DNA of 64,000 nucleotides. It comes from Alistipes shahii WAL 8301 (GTDB lineage: Bacteria > Bacteroidota > Bacteroidia > Bacteroidales > Rikenellaceae). The position numbers and the translations under genes are program-made. Within the stretch, counting starts at the first letter, position 1; each line of letters begins with the position of its first letter. Shown piece by piece: positions 8,958 to 16,848 of this stretch. The stretch is from assembly GCF_025145845.1 (NCBI RefSeq), contig NZ_CP102253.1, forward strand, positions 124,001 through 188,000. Direction: 5' to 3'. Under the pieces are notes generated by a model, which did not search any database, was not told where the DNA came from, and saw only the letters and a program-made list of their open reading frames with translations.

Positions 8958-9905
8958 TCAATAGATCGTCACTACGTTTGTTTCCGAATTTTTCTTGTAA
9001 GAAAAGTCCGCGGTATACTGCAAAATGTGAAGGGCTTTGTCAATGCCGTCGTTCACACGAATTTTACCACTGACGTTTCTGATGTTCGGAAGTTTCTCAA
9101 GGGAGATGTCGATCTTCACGTCGAATGCCCGCTCGAATTTCTCCATCAGTTCATCGAAAGGCAGACCCGAAATGTTGATAAGACCTTCCGTCCAGCACAA
9201 TATTTCCGGATCGGTTATCGGTTCGATGAAAAGATGACCGTTCGAGAGATTAGCAATATCGTTAGGTTTCAGTATAATGTCTTTTTGCGTGGGATCGAGC
9301 CGGTTTGTAATTTGCACCCGACCTTGGAGCAATGCAGTCGAAAAGCGTTGGTGGCGCTCATCGGCCACAACGTTGAATTTCGTACCCAACACCCGAATAT
9401 CGGATGCGAAAGTTTCTACAACGAACGGACACCTCTCGTCATGTTCGACATCGAATACCGCCTCGCCGGAAAGCTTTACTCTGCGGAGATTCTTTTTGAA
9501 TACGGATGGATATTCGATCTTTGCTCCGGAATTGAGCTGAACGCTCGAACCGTCCGGAAGCGTGAACTTCAAGCGTTGGCCGTAAGGAACCTGCAACGTG
9601 TTGATTTGCTCGGCAAGCATATCGTAGGTGCGTTCCTTGCTGATATATCCCCCGACGAACAGCCCGATGGCGAGCATGGCGGCAGCTTGTACGGTAATAC
9701 GGACTACCTTTCTCCAGTGCACGGCGATCCAACTTGCTGGACGGATCTCTTCGCCGTACAACTCCATCATGTCGATCTGCATGTGCACCTCATCCGCGCA
9801 GCGCTGGAAGTCCTCCGGATTTTCGGAATGCCACCGTGCCACCTGTTCCAGCTCATCTGGGGTTGCTTCGCCGCGCAGAGCTTTGTATATTACCTCTTGA
9901 TCCAT
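8958..9905 (-). CDS. FecR-family anti-sigma factor
   Basis: 315 residues: cytoplasmic N-terminal anti-sigma region (EVARWHSENPEDFQR-type helices), one membrane segment at about residues 73-92 (ITVQAAAMLAIGLFVGGYI), periplasmic FecR domain (about 115-215: YGQRLKFTLPDGSSVQLNSGAKIEYP) and a C-terminal DUF4974/STN-like domain ending in NVVTIY. It should hold the ECF sigma factor until the STN domain of the SusC partner signals that substrate is bound. It lies 177 bp upstream of susC on the same strand and is divergent from the sigma gene. It ends in TGA. Confidence 0.93.
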   Translation of the reverse strand: MDQEVIYKALRGEATPDELEQVARWHSENPEDFQRCADEVHMQIDMMELYGEEIRPASWIAVHWRKVVRITVQAAAMLAIGLFVGGYISKERTYDMLAEQINTLQVPYGQRLKFTLPDGSSVQLNSGAKIEYPSVFKKNLRRVKLSGEAVFDVEHDERCPFVVETFASDIRVLGTKFNVVADERHQRFSTALLQGRVQITNRLDPTQKDIILKPNDIANLSNGHLFIEPITDPEILCWTEGLINISGLPFDELMEKFERAFDVKIDISLEKLPNIRNVSGKIRVNDGIDKALHILQYTADFSYKKNSETNVVTIY

Positions 9906-10219
9906 TATCTTGTAATTAAATTATATGCCGGCTTCATTGCTTTCTCTTTTTAAACGCATGAGCGAACCGAGTTTACAGCCTTTTTTATAAATAAATATAT
10001 TTAATAATAATGTAAAATTATTTATTTAGACAATGTATTGACAATGAGTGTGTTGATCGCCTGCGTTTGCTTCCCGGAACCTTATTTTGTTTCAAAAATA
10101 TTTTCATTTCTTTTTTGCAGGCGCTTTCAAAACATCGGAAACGAAAAACCGGGGATGAATTCTCGACTTGCATTTTCGGGAATAATCGCTATCTTTGGAA
10201 ACAGTATCGAAAGATTGCG
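9906..10219. other. AT-rich divergent intergenic region between anti-sigma and sigma genes
   Basis: 314 bp of AT-rich DNA, very unlike the flanking GC-rich genes (long A/T stretches at 9990-10030). It holds the sigma-factor promoter at 10167-10197. I see no convincing promoter for the FecR gene and no open frame worth calling. Confidence 0.6.
10167..10197 (+). promoter_or_regulatory. Primary-type promoter of the ECF sigma gene
   Basis: CTTG (10167-10170), 19-base spacer, TATCTTTG (10190-10197). Expected start of transcription is near 10204, just ahead of the ATG at 10220. This rules out the longer upstream reading from 10067. Confidence 0.65.
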
Positions 10220-10798
10220 ATGGGGAAGCCGACGAAAATATTGACAGCCGAAGAGTTCGACAGGCTGTTCAACGACAAGGAGCGTTTTATCCGAATCGCA
10301 TACTCCTATATAAATGATATGGAGATGGCAACGGATATTACGACCGATGGCTTCATGTATTTGTGGGAACACCGGGATCACCTTGAATTCGACGTGAATA
10401 TCAAAGGTTATATTTACAATTACGTCAGGACTCGCTGTATTTCATACCTGCGTAAGCGGAAATCCATGCTCAAAGCCCAAAGCGAACTTTATAGAAAAGA
10501 ACAATGGCGGATCGAATCGAGTATCAATACATTATCTAACGAAGAACAGATCGGCAAACTGTTCCAATCCGAGATAATCGAGATTTACCGGCGCGAACTG
10601 GCCAAAATGCCGTCTCTTACTCGTAATGTATTTTTGGCAAGCCGTCTGGAAGATATGACTTACCATCAAATTGCGGAAAAATTCAACCTGACCGTCCGGC
10701 AGGTTACTTCGGAGATTCAGCGGGCAAATTTCTTGCTTCGGACACCGCTAAAAGATTATCTGGTGAATGTTATAATTATGCTGCTATATCTACAATAA
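10220..10798 (+). CDS. ECF (sigma-70 family) RNA polymerase sigma factor
   Basis: 192 residues starting MGKPTKILTAEEFDRLF. Sigma region 2 spans about residues 20-90 (AYSYINDMEMATDITTDGF) and region 4 spans about 125-185, with the helix-turn-helix MTYHQIAEKFNLTVRQVTSE. The type is that of Bacteroidetes PUL sigma factors, with many basic residues between the two domains. It is divergent from its presumed anti-sigma factor and should drive the susC operon when released. I chose the ATG at 10220 because a promoter match ends at 10197; the in-frame extension to 10067 lies upstream of the expected transcription start. Confidence 0.92.
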   Translation: MGKPTKILTAEEFDRLFNDKERFIRIAYSYINDMEMATDITTDGFMYLWEHRDHLEFDVNIKGYIYNYVRTRCISYLRKRKSMLKAQSELYRKEQWRIESSINTLSNEEQIGKLFQSEIIEIYRRELAKMPSLTRNVFLASRLEDMTYHQIAEKFNLTVRQVTSEIQRANFLLRTPLKDYLVNVIIMLLYLQ

Positions 10799-11395
10799 AT
10801 GAAAAGGAATGGAAGCCATCGGCTTGTAATGAATGTCAAGAGATTTTAAGACGATCATCTCAGCCGATGTGTATTCTCCCTTGTAAATACGCGCTTCCAT
10901 TAGTCCGAATACGGGTAGAGCCGGTTCGGACTTATTGTCGGAGACAATTTCCGGATATGAAAACGGATGCAGAGACATACGATGGATAGTGACGCAACTT
11001 CACATAGATTCCATGAAGAATTCAGTCGTATATCGGCCGCATCCGTGTTATTAATTCGAGTCGGGATTCAGCCACGGAACGGTTCGTCGGCTGATTTTCG
11101 GTATGTTTTTATGTGTTCGGTGGTGCGATAGTTGAAACCAGGGCAGGGTGCAACGGGCGCGGCCGCCCCGTAAAAAACTATCTTTCTCTGCCAGCAGACA
11201 GAAAAACCGATGGTAAATCAGCGAATCGGTATCATATTTATAATTTCGATAGTATTAGGGCCCAAAACAAACGCTGCTGCAAAGATATACCGATTCCGCC
11301 TGCCGGCGGTCGCTCGGCGGGTGCAATCCGTATGATGTAATGTATTCGGCGAATGGCGGCGCATGACGGTTTCGGGTTAGTGAATGATACGCCCG
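10799..11395. other. Intergenic stretch without a supported gene
   Basis: About 600 bp. Short open frames on both strands (10790-10978 minus, 11113-11340 plus) have no recognisable domain or ribosome-binding context and look accidental. Possibly a scar of accessory DNA. Confidence 0.5.
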
Positions 11396-11399
11396 CAGA

Positions 11400-11676
11400 A
11401 ATAAAAAGGGGGCGCGGTGTCAACCCCTACTTGTCGGTCTTGGAGTTACCTTCAGATGGAAGCTGTCCTGCGCCCCAGTCAAGCCCTGCTTGCAAACAAC
11501 AAACAGGACATAACCGGAGCTGACAACCATTATACCATCTGATTAAACATCCTCCGAAGAGGTCTCCAAGTTTACAAGTAGGTATAAAGAGTTGTTTACC
11601 CTTTATGATTATGTCCGTCGGCTACGCCGAACTATTCAATCGCAAATGTAGCATAATTTCTGTATTTAGAAATCCA
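11400..11676 (-). ncRNA. Candidate structured RNA with a pseudoknot (family not recognised)
   Basis: On the minus strand there is an untranslated stretch with strong pairing. CCUACUUGU (11582-11574) pairs with ACAAGUAGG (11434-11426). CUUGGAG (11570-11564) pairs with CUCCAAG (11445-11439). A CCUC-UUCG-GAGG hairpin lies at 11562-11551, and a CCUG/CAGG hairpin at about 11509-11482. GGGGCGC (11476-11470) pairs with GCGCCCC (11415-11409). The last helix crosses the first, so the fold is a pseudoknot. A T run (11407-11403) follows at once, as in an intrinsic terminator. Two TAnnTTTG boxes lie upstream (11690-11683 and 11650-11643), so the 5' end is near 11676 or 11636. I could not match it to 6S, tmRNA, RNase P, SRP or a known riboswitch. 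Confidence 0.5.
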
Positions 11677-11682
11677 CGTATG

Positions 11683-11715
11683 CAAATATAATCAAATTTT
11701 TCGAATACACGTGAA
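11683..11715 (-). promoter_or_regulatory. Candidate promoter of the structured RNA
   Basis: Minus-strand TATATTTG (11690-11683) with TTTC (11715-11712) 21 bases upstream. A second -7-like box, TACATTTG, lies at 11650-11643 with TTTC 18 bases upstream. The upstream box overlaps the palindrome at 11707-11724. Confidence 0.4.
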
Positions 11716-11724
11716 ATCACGTGT
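11707..11724. promoter_or_regulatory. Palindromic operator-like site
   Basis: ACACGTGA-AA-TCACGTGT, a perfect inverted repeat with 8-bp arms and a 2-bp spacer. It lies between the HTH regulator gene (start 11760) and the divergent structured RNA, overlapping the latter's -33 region. This is the expected place for the regulator's own operator; binding is inferred. Confidence 0.5.
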
Positions 11725-11759
11725 ATAAAATTTTAGACATCACCTTTCCTTTGCAAAAA

Positions 11760-12011
11760 ATGCGAACAAAGGTTCCCAAATATAGAGATACTACTTTTCA
11801 ACGGCTCTTGATAGAACGTATGCAACAATTACGTTCGGATCATGGGTATTCTCAAGAAGAAGTTATTGAGTTTACACATTTAGATATTTCTCGGTATGAA
11901 TCAGGAACCTCCATTCCAAACACACAATCTATACTGAAACTCTGTAAATTATATAACATCACAATCGCTGAATTCTTCGCACCGATAAATTATCCTGCGA
12001 AAAAAGAATAG
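11760..12011 (+). CDS. XRE-family helix-turn-helix regulator
   Basis: 83 residues, almost all HTH_3 domain: QRLLIERMQQLRSDHGYSQ, EFTHLDISRYESGTSIP and ILKLCKLYNITIAEFF are the classic helices. I preferred the ATG at 11760 to an in-frame GTG at 11721, because the GTG lies inside the palindrome. A terminator follows at once (12013-12046), so the gene is monocistronic. It is probably a small repressor of itself and of the divergent RNA. Confidence 0.85.
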   Translation: MRTKVPKYRDTTFQRLLIERMQQLRSDHGYSQEEVIEFTHLDISRYESGTSIPNTQSILKLCKLYNITIAEFFAPINYPAKKE

Positions 12012-12012
12012 A

Positions 12013-12046
12013 AAAGACGAAACGGAGCGGTTTCGTCTTTCTTTTT
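12013..12046 (+). terminator. Intrinsic terminator after the HTH gene
   Basis: AAAGACGAAAC (12013-12023) pairs with GTTTCGTCTTT (12030-12040), followed by CTTTTTG. Confidence 0.85.
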
Positions 12047-12059
12047 GCAAAAAAGCGAC

Positions 12060-12067
12060 TATATTTG
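12060..12067 (+). promoter_or_regulatory. -7 box for the ORF6N genes
   Basis: TATATTTG matches TAnnTTTG; only a weak TTTC is found at the -33 distance. The box overlaps the GTG at 12067, which argues for translation starting at the ATG at 12100. Confidence 0.45.
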
Positions 12068-12099
12068 TGTTGAAGGAAAGAACTTGCCCAAACTTATTG

Positions 12100-12684
12100 A
12101 TGGAAGAACTCACTACGATCCAGAGCAAAATCTACGAAATCCGCGGCCAGCGCGTGATGCTCGACTTCGACCTTGCGGCGCTCTACCAAGTTACGACCAG
12201 TGCATTGAATCAGGCCGTAAAACGTAACATCGAACGATTTCCGGAAGAGTTCATGTTCCGCATTTCCGAAATTGAATGGAAAAATATGTCATCACAATTT
12301 GTGACGACATCCAGAGTGAAGCGGCCGAAGACATCCCTACCTTATGCTTTTACCGAACAGGGAGTTGCGATGCTTTCTGCGGTATTGCGCAGTGGAATGG
12401 CAATACAAGTAAGTATCTCTATTATGAAAGCATTTGTCGCCATGCGCAATTATATTACGACAGCTACAACCGTTACTTCGGAATTGGCTGAAATCCGGGC
12501 AAAGCTGGCTCTGCTGGAGCGGGCGGACGAGGACAATGCCGAGGCGGTGAACGACCTTTCGGAAGACATGCGCAAGGAGCTGGACAACATCTACGAGGCC
12601 ATCGCGGCCCTGTCGGTCAAAGTGCCCGAGGCCCGCAAACAGCCCCGGCCCATCGGGTTCAAACTCCCGAAGGAAGAGAAATAA
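12100..12684 (+). CDS. ORF6N-domain protein, copy 1
   Basis: 194 residues. The N-terminal ORF6N domain (PF10543; IYEIRGQRVMLDFDLAALY, ALNQAVKRNIERFPEEFMF, LPYAFTEQGVAMLSAVLRS) is the DNA-binding domain of phage-type KilA/ORF6N proteins. A coiled-coil C-terminus follows (EIRAKLALLERADEDN). The start was set by the paralogue downstream, which begins with the same MEEL sequence. The second copy follows after 22 bp. The last 50 codons are nearly identical between the copies at DNA level, suggesting recent duplication or gene conversion. The role in the cell is unknown. Confidence 0.85.
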   Translation: MEELTTIQSKIYEIRGQRVMLDFDLAALYQVTTSALNQAVKRNIERFPEEFMFRISEIEWKNMSSQFVTTSRVKRPKTSLPYAFTEQGVAMLSAVLRSGMAIQVSISIMKAFVAMRNYITTATTVTSELAEIRAKLALLERADEDNAEAVNDLSEDMRKELDNIYEAIAALSVKVPEARKQPRPIGFKLPKEEK

Positions 12685-12706
12685 CCGTTCATTTTGACCC
12701 GAACCG

Positions 12707-13270
12707 ATGGAAGAACTCGCTACGATCCAAAGCAAAATCTACGAAATCCGCGGCCAGCGCGTGATGCTCGACCGCGATTTGGCCGAGCTTTACGGCGTTA
12801 CGACCGGCAACCTGAATAAAGCTGTAAAGCGAAATATCGAACGTTTTCCGGAACGGTTCATGTTTCAACTGACAGAACAGGAATTTTTGATATTCCAAAA
12901 TGGAACATCAAGTTGGGGCGGCACACGAAAACGTCCTTATGCTTTTACCGAACAAGGGGTCTCCATGCTTTCTGCCGTGCTACGCAGCCCGACAGCCATA
13001 CAAGTCAGTATTCGGATTATGGATGCTTTCGTCGCCATGCGCAACTACATTATGACAACCTCGACTATGACGGCCGAGCTGTCCGAAATCCGTGCGAAAC
13101 TGACCCTGTTGGAACGGGCGGACGAGGACAACGCCGAAGCGGTGAACGACCTTTCGGAAGACATGCGCAAGGAGCTTGACAACATCTACGAGGCCATCGC
13201 AGCCCTGTCGGTCAAAGTTCCAAAGGCCCGCAAACAGCCCCGGCCCATCGGTTTTAAGCAATCAAAGTAA
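12707..13270 (+). CDS. ORF6N-domain protein, copy 2
   Basis: 187 residues with the same ORF6N domain (IYEIRGQRVMLDRDLAELY, YAFTEQGVSMLSAVLRSPT) and the same coiled-coil tail as the gene just upstream. The two differ most in the middle (about residues 55-80, between the invariant blocks), which may set binding specificity. The DinD-like gene follows after 8 bp, so the three genes form an operon. Such proteins are common in prophages and conjugative elements of Bacteroidales. Confidence 0.85.
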   Translation: MEELATIQSKIYEIRGQRVMLDRDLAELYGVTTGNLNKAVKRNIERFPERFMFQLTEQEFLIFQNGTSSWGGTRKRPYAFTEQGVSMLSAVLRSPTAIQVSIRIMDAFVAMRNYIMTTSTMTAELSEIRAKLTLLERADEDNAEAVNDLSEDMRKELDNIYEAIAALSVKVPKARKQPRPIGFKQSK

Positions 13271-13278
13271 AAAGAGCC

Positions 13279-14142
13279 ATGACCCAAAAGCAAGCGATAC
13301 AACTTTTTGAAGAGCGTAAGGTACGCACCGTCTGGGACGACGAAGCGGGCAAGTGGTACGTTTCGATTGTCGATGTTATCGCAGTTTTGACCGAAAGTAA
13401 AGATGCCGCAGCCTACTGGCGCAAACTCAAACAACGGCTGAAAGCTGAAGGGAATGAAACCGTGACAAATTGTCACGGTTTGAAAATGACCGCTCCGGAT
13501 GGCAAGATGCGCCTAACCGATGTGGCTGACGTAGAGCAGCTTTTCCGACTGGTGCAGTCGATTCCCTCGCCGAAGGCCGAGCCGTTCAAGTTGTGGCTCT
13601 CTTCGCTTGCCCGCGAACGGCTGGAGGAGATCGACGACCCGGAACAAGGCATCGACCGGATGCTGGAATACTACCATCGCAAAGGCTATTCCGAGAACTG
13701 GATCAACCAGCGGCTGAAATCCATCGAGGTACGCAAGGAACTGACCGACGAATGGGAACGCCGCGGTATCAAAAAGGGACAGGAATACGCCACGCTGACC
13801 GATATTATTACGCTGGGCTGGTCGGGTATGACCACGCGCCAGTACAAGCAGTACAAGGGACTGAAAACCGAAAGCCTGCGCGACAACATGACCAATCTGG
13901 AGCTGGTGCTCAACATGCTTGCCGAAGCGACGACCACCGAAATTTCGAAAGAGCGAAAACCGCGGACGACCGCAGCGAACCGTGCCGTGGCGGCACAGGG
14001 CGGACGTATCGCCGGGAATACCCGCCGCGAGATCGAAGCCCAGACCGGAAAAAGAATCGTATCGCCGCTCACGGCAAAACAGGCATTGGCCGAAAAAACA
14101 GCCGAAGGGATCGAACACCCGGAGGCGGATACGACAGAATGA
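13279..14142 (+). CDS. dinD: DinD-like protein (Bro-N antirepressor family)
   Basis: 287 residues. The N-terminal Bro-N domain (about 1-115: WDDEAGKWYVSIVDVIAVLT, AAYWRKLKQRL) and the long helical middle (RKELTDEWERRGIKKGQEYA, LTDIITLGWSGMTTRQYKQY) are typical of the DNA-damage-inducible protein D family. E. coli DinD inhibits RecA filament activity; whether this copy does is unknown. Third gene of the ORF6N operon; a hairpin terminator follows at 14321-14364. It ends in TGA. Confidence 0.85.
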   Translation: MTQKQAIQLFEERKVRTVWDDEAGKWYVSIVDVIAVLTESKDAAAYWRKLKQRLKAEGNETVTNCHGLKMTAPDGKMRLTDVADVEQLFRLVQSIPSPKAEPFKLWLSSLARERLEEIDDPEQGIDRMLEYYHRKGYSENWINQRLKSIEVRKELTDEWERRGIKKGQEYATLTDIITLGWSGMTTRQYKQYKGLKTESLRDNMTNLELVLNMLAEATTTEISKERKPRTTAANRAVAAQGGRIAGNTRREIEAQTGKRIVSPLTAKQALAEKTAEGIEHPEADTTE

Positions 14143-14320
14143 TCCGACGGTTCGCAATCGGTTTGAGGCCGCAATTTGTGACCTCGAATTCGAAATCACA
14201 AAATGGGATATCCAATTAGAATAAATATATGCCATTGGGAACGGTCGAACGCTGAAAATCCCGATACAGAATCGGTTGTTTCTGGAGTGGAAAGTACATA
14301 TAAAAAGTGTATGAGAGAAG

Positions 14321-14364
14321 AATGAGGAAAGTTTGCTGGTTATCAGTTACTTTCCTCATTTTGG
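14321..14364 (+). terminator. Hairpin terminator after dinD
   Basis: AATGAGGAAAGT (14321-14332) pairs with ACTTTCCTCATT (14349-14360), followed by TTGG. Confidence 0.55.
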
Positions 14365-14676
14365 TTAAAAGTGGCGAGGACAGACGAAGACGGGAATACG
14401 ACAAGATGAGACAGAGGAACGTTACCTATCCGTAACCTATACCCCAAATGGGGAATGTTGAGGTTCGGAAGAATGAGGAAGGTTATGAATTGAATTTGAA
14501 TACTCTGATTTATAGTGAGTTACTGATGAGTAACGTAAGATTTTTGGTTACGAACCAAATTTGCCGTGTTCCAAAATGGAAATAACCGCCGCCTACGGCA
14601 AAGGATTTACGGCTCGCAGTATTTTGAAATTATTGGCCACCGATAGCAAGATACAATCCGGCCAAAGACAGATAAG

Positions 14677-14706
14677 CAGATATGTTAAAAGACATATCTG
14701 TTTTTT
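14677..14706 (+). terminator. Intrinsic terminator
   Basis: CAGATATGT (14677-14685) pairs with ACATATCTG (14692-14700), followed by six T. Confidence 0.8.
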
Positions 14707-14715
14707 ATATCCGGG

Positions 14716-15046
14716 TTGAAAATTCCTCGTATGTCTTTGTGCTGTTTCCGAGACTACCTACTCCCCGTTTAGCACGTTATGCACCGCATTTGCCTTGCTT
14801 CCGTTTCCGTGGGCGAAGCTATGGCAGGGGGTCGGAAAACAACCAAGATCGGGGCCCTTCGGGTTCAGACAAATAAATCAGCCGCAATATATAAGTTGCG
14901 GCTGATTTTTTTGTCCTGAAATCTTGTTTGTATTCCGCCCCTCTGAAATATAGCCCACAGAAACGGAAGCAAGGCAAACGCGGCCCATACGGCATAAAAA
15001 AAAGGTCGTGGTTATGAAACAGCACAAAGACATACGGGAAATTTTG
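14716..15046. repeat. Imperfect inverted repeat flanking a terminator
   Basis: Left arm about 14716-14836 and right arm about 14933-15046 are reverse complements over most of their length, with matched blocks such as TATGTCTTTGTGCTGTTTC and TTTGCCTTGCTTCCGTTTC. The right arm includes the start of the gene at 15014; the left arm is a decayed inverted copy of that gene start. This may mark a rearranged element end. Confidence 0.75.
14876..14912. terminator. Bidirectional terminator in the centre of the inverted repeat
   Basis: AATCAGCCGCAA (14876-14887) pairs with TTGCGGCTGATT (14896-14907), followed by a T run on the plus strand; a shorter T-rich run follows on the minus strand. Confidence 0.8.
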
Positions 15047-15289
15047 AAACGGAGCGGCACCGCTCCCACCGGCATCTGCGGGTTTTGGAGGTCTGCGGCA
15101 AGTTTCGCGGCTGCGCTTTTCGGCGCGTTTGCGGCGTTCAAATTTCTCGCGGGCATCTATCTCGGTGCGGGCGGTTTTTTGGGTTTCTGCCTCTCGTTAT
15201 GGCTCTTGCGGCGGTGTCGGGACATCGTGCGTCTCGTCCTTTCCCCTGGGGTCGTCCTCGTGCGGTTTCTTCTGCGGCTGTTTTACTAA
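15014..15289 (+). CDS. Small membrane protein, unknown function
   Basis: 91 residues with two hydrophobic segments (about 30-47, AASFAAALFGAFAAFKFL, and 50-66) and a basic C-terminal half (LLRRCRDIVR) ending in a third hydrophobic stretch. First gene of the plus-strand accessory run of the element. Its 5' end lies in the right arm of the inverted repeat. I do not recognise the family. Confidence 0.55.
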   Translation: MKQHKDIREILKRSGTAPTGICGFWRSAASFAAALFGAFAAFKFLAGIYLGAGGFLGFCLSLWLLRRCRDIVRLVLSPGVVLVRFLLRLFY

Positions 15290-15308
15290 CATTCAACACC
15301 TTACAACT

Positions 15309-16313
15309 ATGGGAAAAGTCACATTGTTATTCGCAGGAAAGAGTTACGACACCGACGTACAGAGCGTGCGGGAGAATCAGATCGTCATTTTCGACGGCCC
15401 TTACAACATGCGTCAGCGCATGGTCGTGGCCGGAATCGCACACACACAATCCGGTTACAATTACCGATTGATCGACCCCGAAACCGCCGAGGAGCACACT
15501 GCCGATCTGATTCGCCCCTTGCGGGACAAATTCGGTATCGGGCACTATTACGACGACGAGCACCCCGAATTTATGGATGCCGCCGAGGTCGCGGCGCTCC
15601 GCACTCGTGCCGACGCCCTCAAAGCCGAGCAGGAAGCCGCCCGACGTGCGGCGGCGGAAGACGCGGAACGGTTACGTACCATCGGCGCGGAGCGTCTGCG
15701 GCAGATCGTTCCCGACGATGCCGTGGCCGTCATCATCGGCGAACAGCATGAAAGCGAATGCGACCCCTATACGGACTATTTCGGCTCGCGCATCGTGCGC
15801 ACGGTTATTCTCGGATTCTCGACCCACACGCGCGATCTGTTCCCCGAAATGCGCAAGGCCGCGGCACGGTTCGAGGGCACGGCACACCTGGCCGAGCGTA
15901 ATGGCGAGTACGAACACCGCGAAAAGTACAGCATGGGGCACGGTTATTACCTCGGTACACACCGCTATTCGGGCTGGCAGGTCAGCAAGGAATCGTGCCG
16001 CGACAAAGAGGGCATTATCAAGCGTTTCGCCGTCGTGGCCGGAAATTCCGACAATGTATGCATCGAGAACCCTGCACCCGTGCAGACCACCGCCCCCGAA
16101 ACCGTGGCCGACGCACGTGTCGAGATCGTGGAATACTCCGAAAAGTCGATCGCCGTATTCGGCGATACGAAACCCCTGCGTGACACGCTTCGCGATCTGA
16201 ACGGGCTGTTTCGCGCCTACCTTACGCACGACGGCACCCGGTGCGCCGGGTGGATTTTCTCCAAACGCCGAGAACAAGAGGTGCGCAGCGCATTGGCCGC
16301 CTATCTCAAATAA
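15309..16313 (+). CDS. Hypothetical protein of conjugative elements
   Basis: 335 residues starting MGKVTLLFAGKSYDTDV. The N-terminal 70 residues look like a small beta-rich domain, residues about 90-125 are an Ala/Glu/Arg-rich coiled coil (ALKAEQEAARRAAAEDAERL), and the rest is a mixed domain with histidines (HREKYSMGHGYYLGTH) and a C-terminal block ending SKRREQEVRSALAAYLK. No catalytic motif is recognised. It is separated by a GC-rich hairpin from the next gene and is probably cotranscribed with it. Confidence 0.7.
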   Translation: MGKVTLLFAGKSYDTDVQSVRENQIVIFDGPYNMRQRMVVAGIAHTQSGYNYRLIDPETAEEHTADLIRPLRDKFGIGHYYDDEHPEFMDAAEVAALRTRADALKAEQEAARRAAAEDAERLRTIGAERLRQIVPDDAVAVIIGEQHESECDPYTDYFGSRIVRTVILGFSTHTRDLFPEMRKAAARFEGTAHLAERNGEYEHREKYSMGHGYYLGTHRYSGWQVSKESCRDKEGIIKRFAVVAGNSDNVCIENPAPVQTTAPETVADARVEIVEYSEKSIAVFGDTKPLRDTLRDLNGLFRAYLTHDGTRCAGWIFSKRREQEVRSALAAYLK

Positions 16314-16323
16314 CATTCAATCC

Positions 16324-16345
16324 GGGGCGGGCATCCGCCCGCCCC
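16324..16345. repeat. GC-rich intercistronic hairpin
   Basis: GGGGCGGGC / GCCCGCCCC with a 4-base loop and no T run. Similar perfect hairpins lie between the next genes at 19215-19238 and 19537-19560. Confidence 0.7.
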
Positions 16346-16360
16346 ACAACACCCGAGAGC

Positions 16361-16618
16361 ATGAACGAACAGATAACAGCTATCGCCGCGCTCCTGCTGG
16401 AGATCAACGGCAAAGAAAAATACACCGCCTTTTTCGATTTCAGCGGCCATGTACGCACTTTCAGCATCCGGATTTATTCCGGCAAATGGTCGCAGGGGAA
16501 AGCCCCTCTTTTCAACCTCTCGCTACAAAACAAGGACGGACAGCAATGGCGGAATTGGGACAACGCGCATGCCATGTCCGGTGATTCGATCCTCTCATTC
16601 TTAACGACCTTATTATGA
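16361..16618 (+). CDS. Small hypothetical protein of the element
   Basis: 85 residues, MNEQITAIAALLLEINGKEK onward, with a predicted alpha-beta mix and no known motif. Its stop codon TGA overlaps the next start as ATGA, indicating translational coupling and showing that TGA works as a stop in this accessory operon. Confidence 0.6.
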   Translation: MNEQITAIAALLLEINGKEKYTAFFDFSGHVRTFSIRIYSGKWSQGKAPLFNLSLQNKDGQQWRNWDNAHAMSGDSILSFLTTLL

Positions 16619-16848
16619 AATCATACGAAGAAATCATACAGCGCACGGCGGATTTCGACTACATGATGCGCACCCGGTTGCCGGAAAAATACATGCCGGA
16701 GGTGTTCGGCGTCACGGCCGGGGAAGATCCCGATCTGCGGCAACTCCTTCACAACGCATCGCGCAACGGCATAGGCATTACCTACCTGCTGTTCAAAATA
16801 CCGTACGACCGCCACAAGCAACTGATCAAATACCTTTCAAGATCATGA
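16615..16848 (+). CDS. Small hypothetical protein of the element
   Basis: 77 residues (MKSYEEIIQRTADFDYMMRT), mostly helical. It overlaps both neighbours by four bases (ATGA), so the three small genes are translationally coupled. Family unknown. Confidence 0.6.
   Translation: MKSYEEIIQRTADFDYMMRTRLPEKYMPEVFGVTAGEDPDLRQLLHNASRNGIGITYLLFKIPYDRHKQLIKYLSRS

Larger units (their letters stand above)
14143..15013. other. Long intergenic region with terminators and an inverted repeat
   Basis: 870 bp with no supported coding sequence. It contains hairpin terminators at 14321, 14677 and 14876 and both arms of a large inverted repeat (14716-14836, 14933-15046). It probably contains the left boundary of the conjugative element; I could not define an att site. 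Confidence 0.6.

Noticed and set aside
10790..10978. Minus-strand open frame of 62 codons
   Set aside because: No domain, no convincing start context, and it overlaps the end of the sigma gene.
11113..11340. Plus-strand open frame of 75 codons
   Set aside because: Low-complexity, basic composition and no ribosome-binding context; likely chance.
11400..11676. tmRNA, 6S, RNase P or SRP RNA
   Set aside because: None of the diagnostic sequences (tRNA-like CCA end, P4 core, GGAA tetraloop domain) is present.
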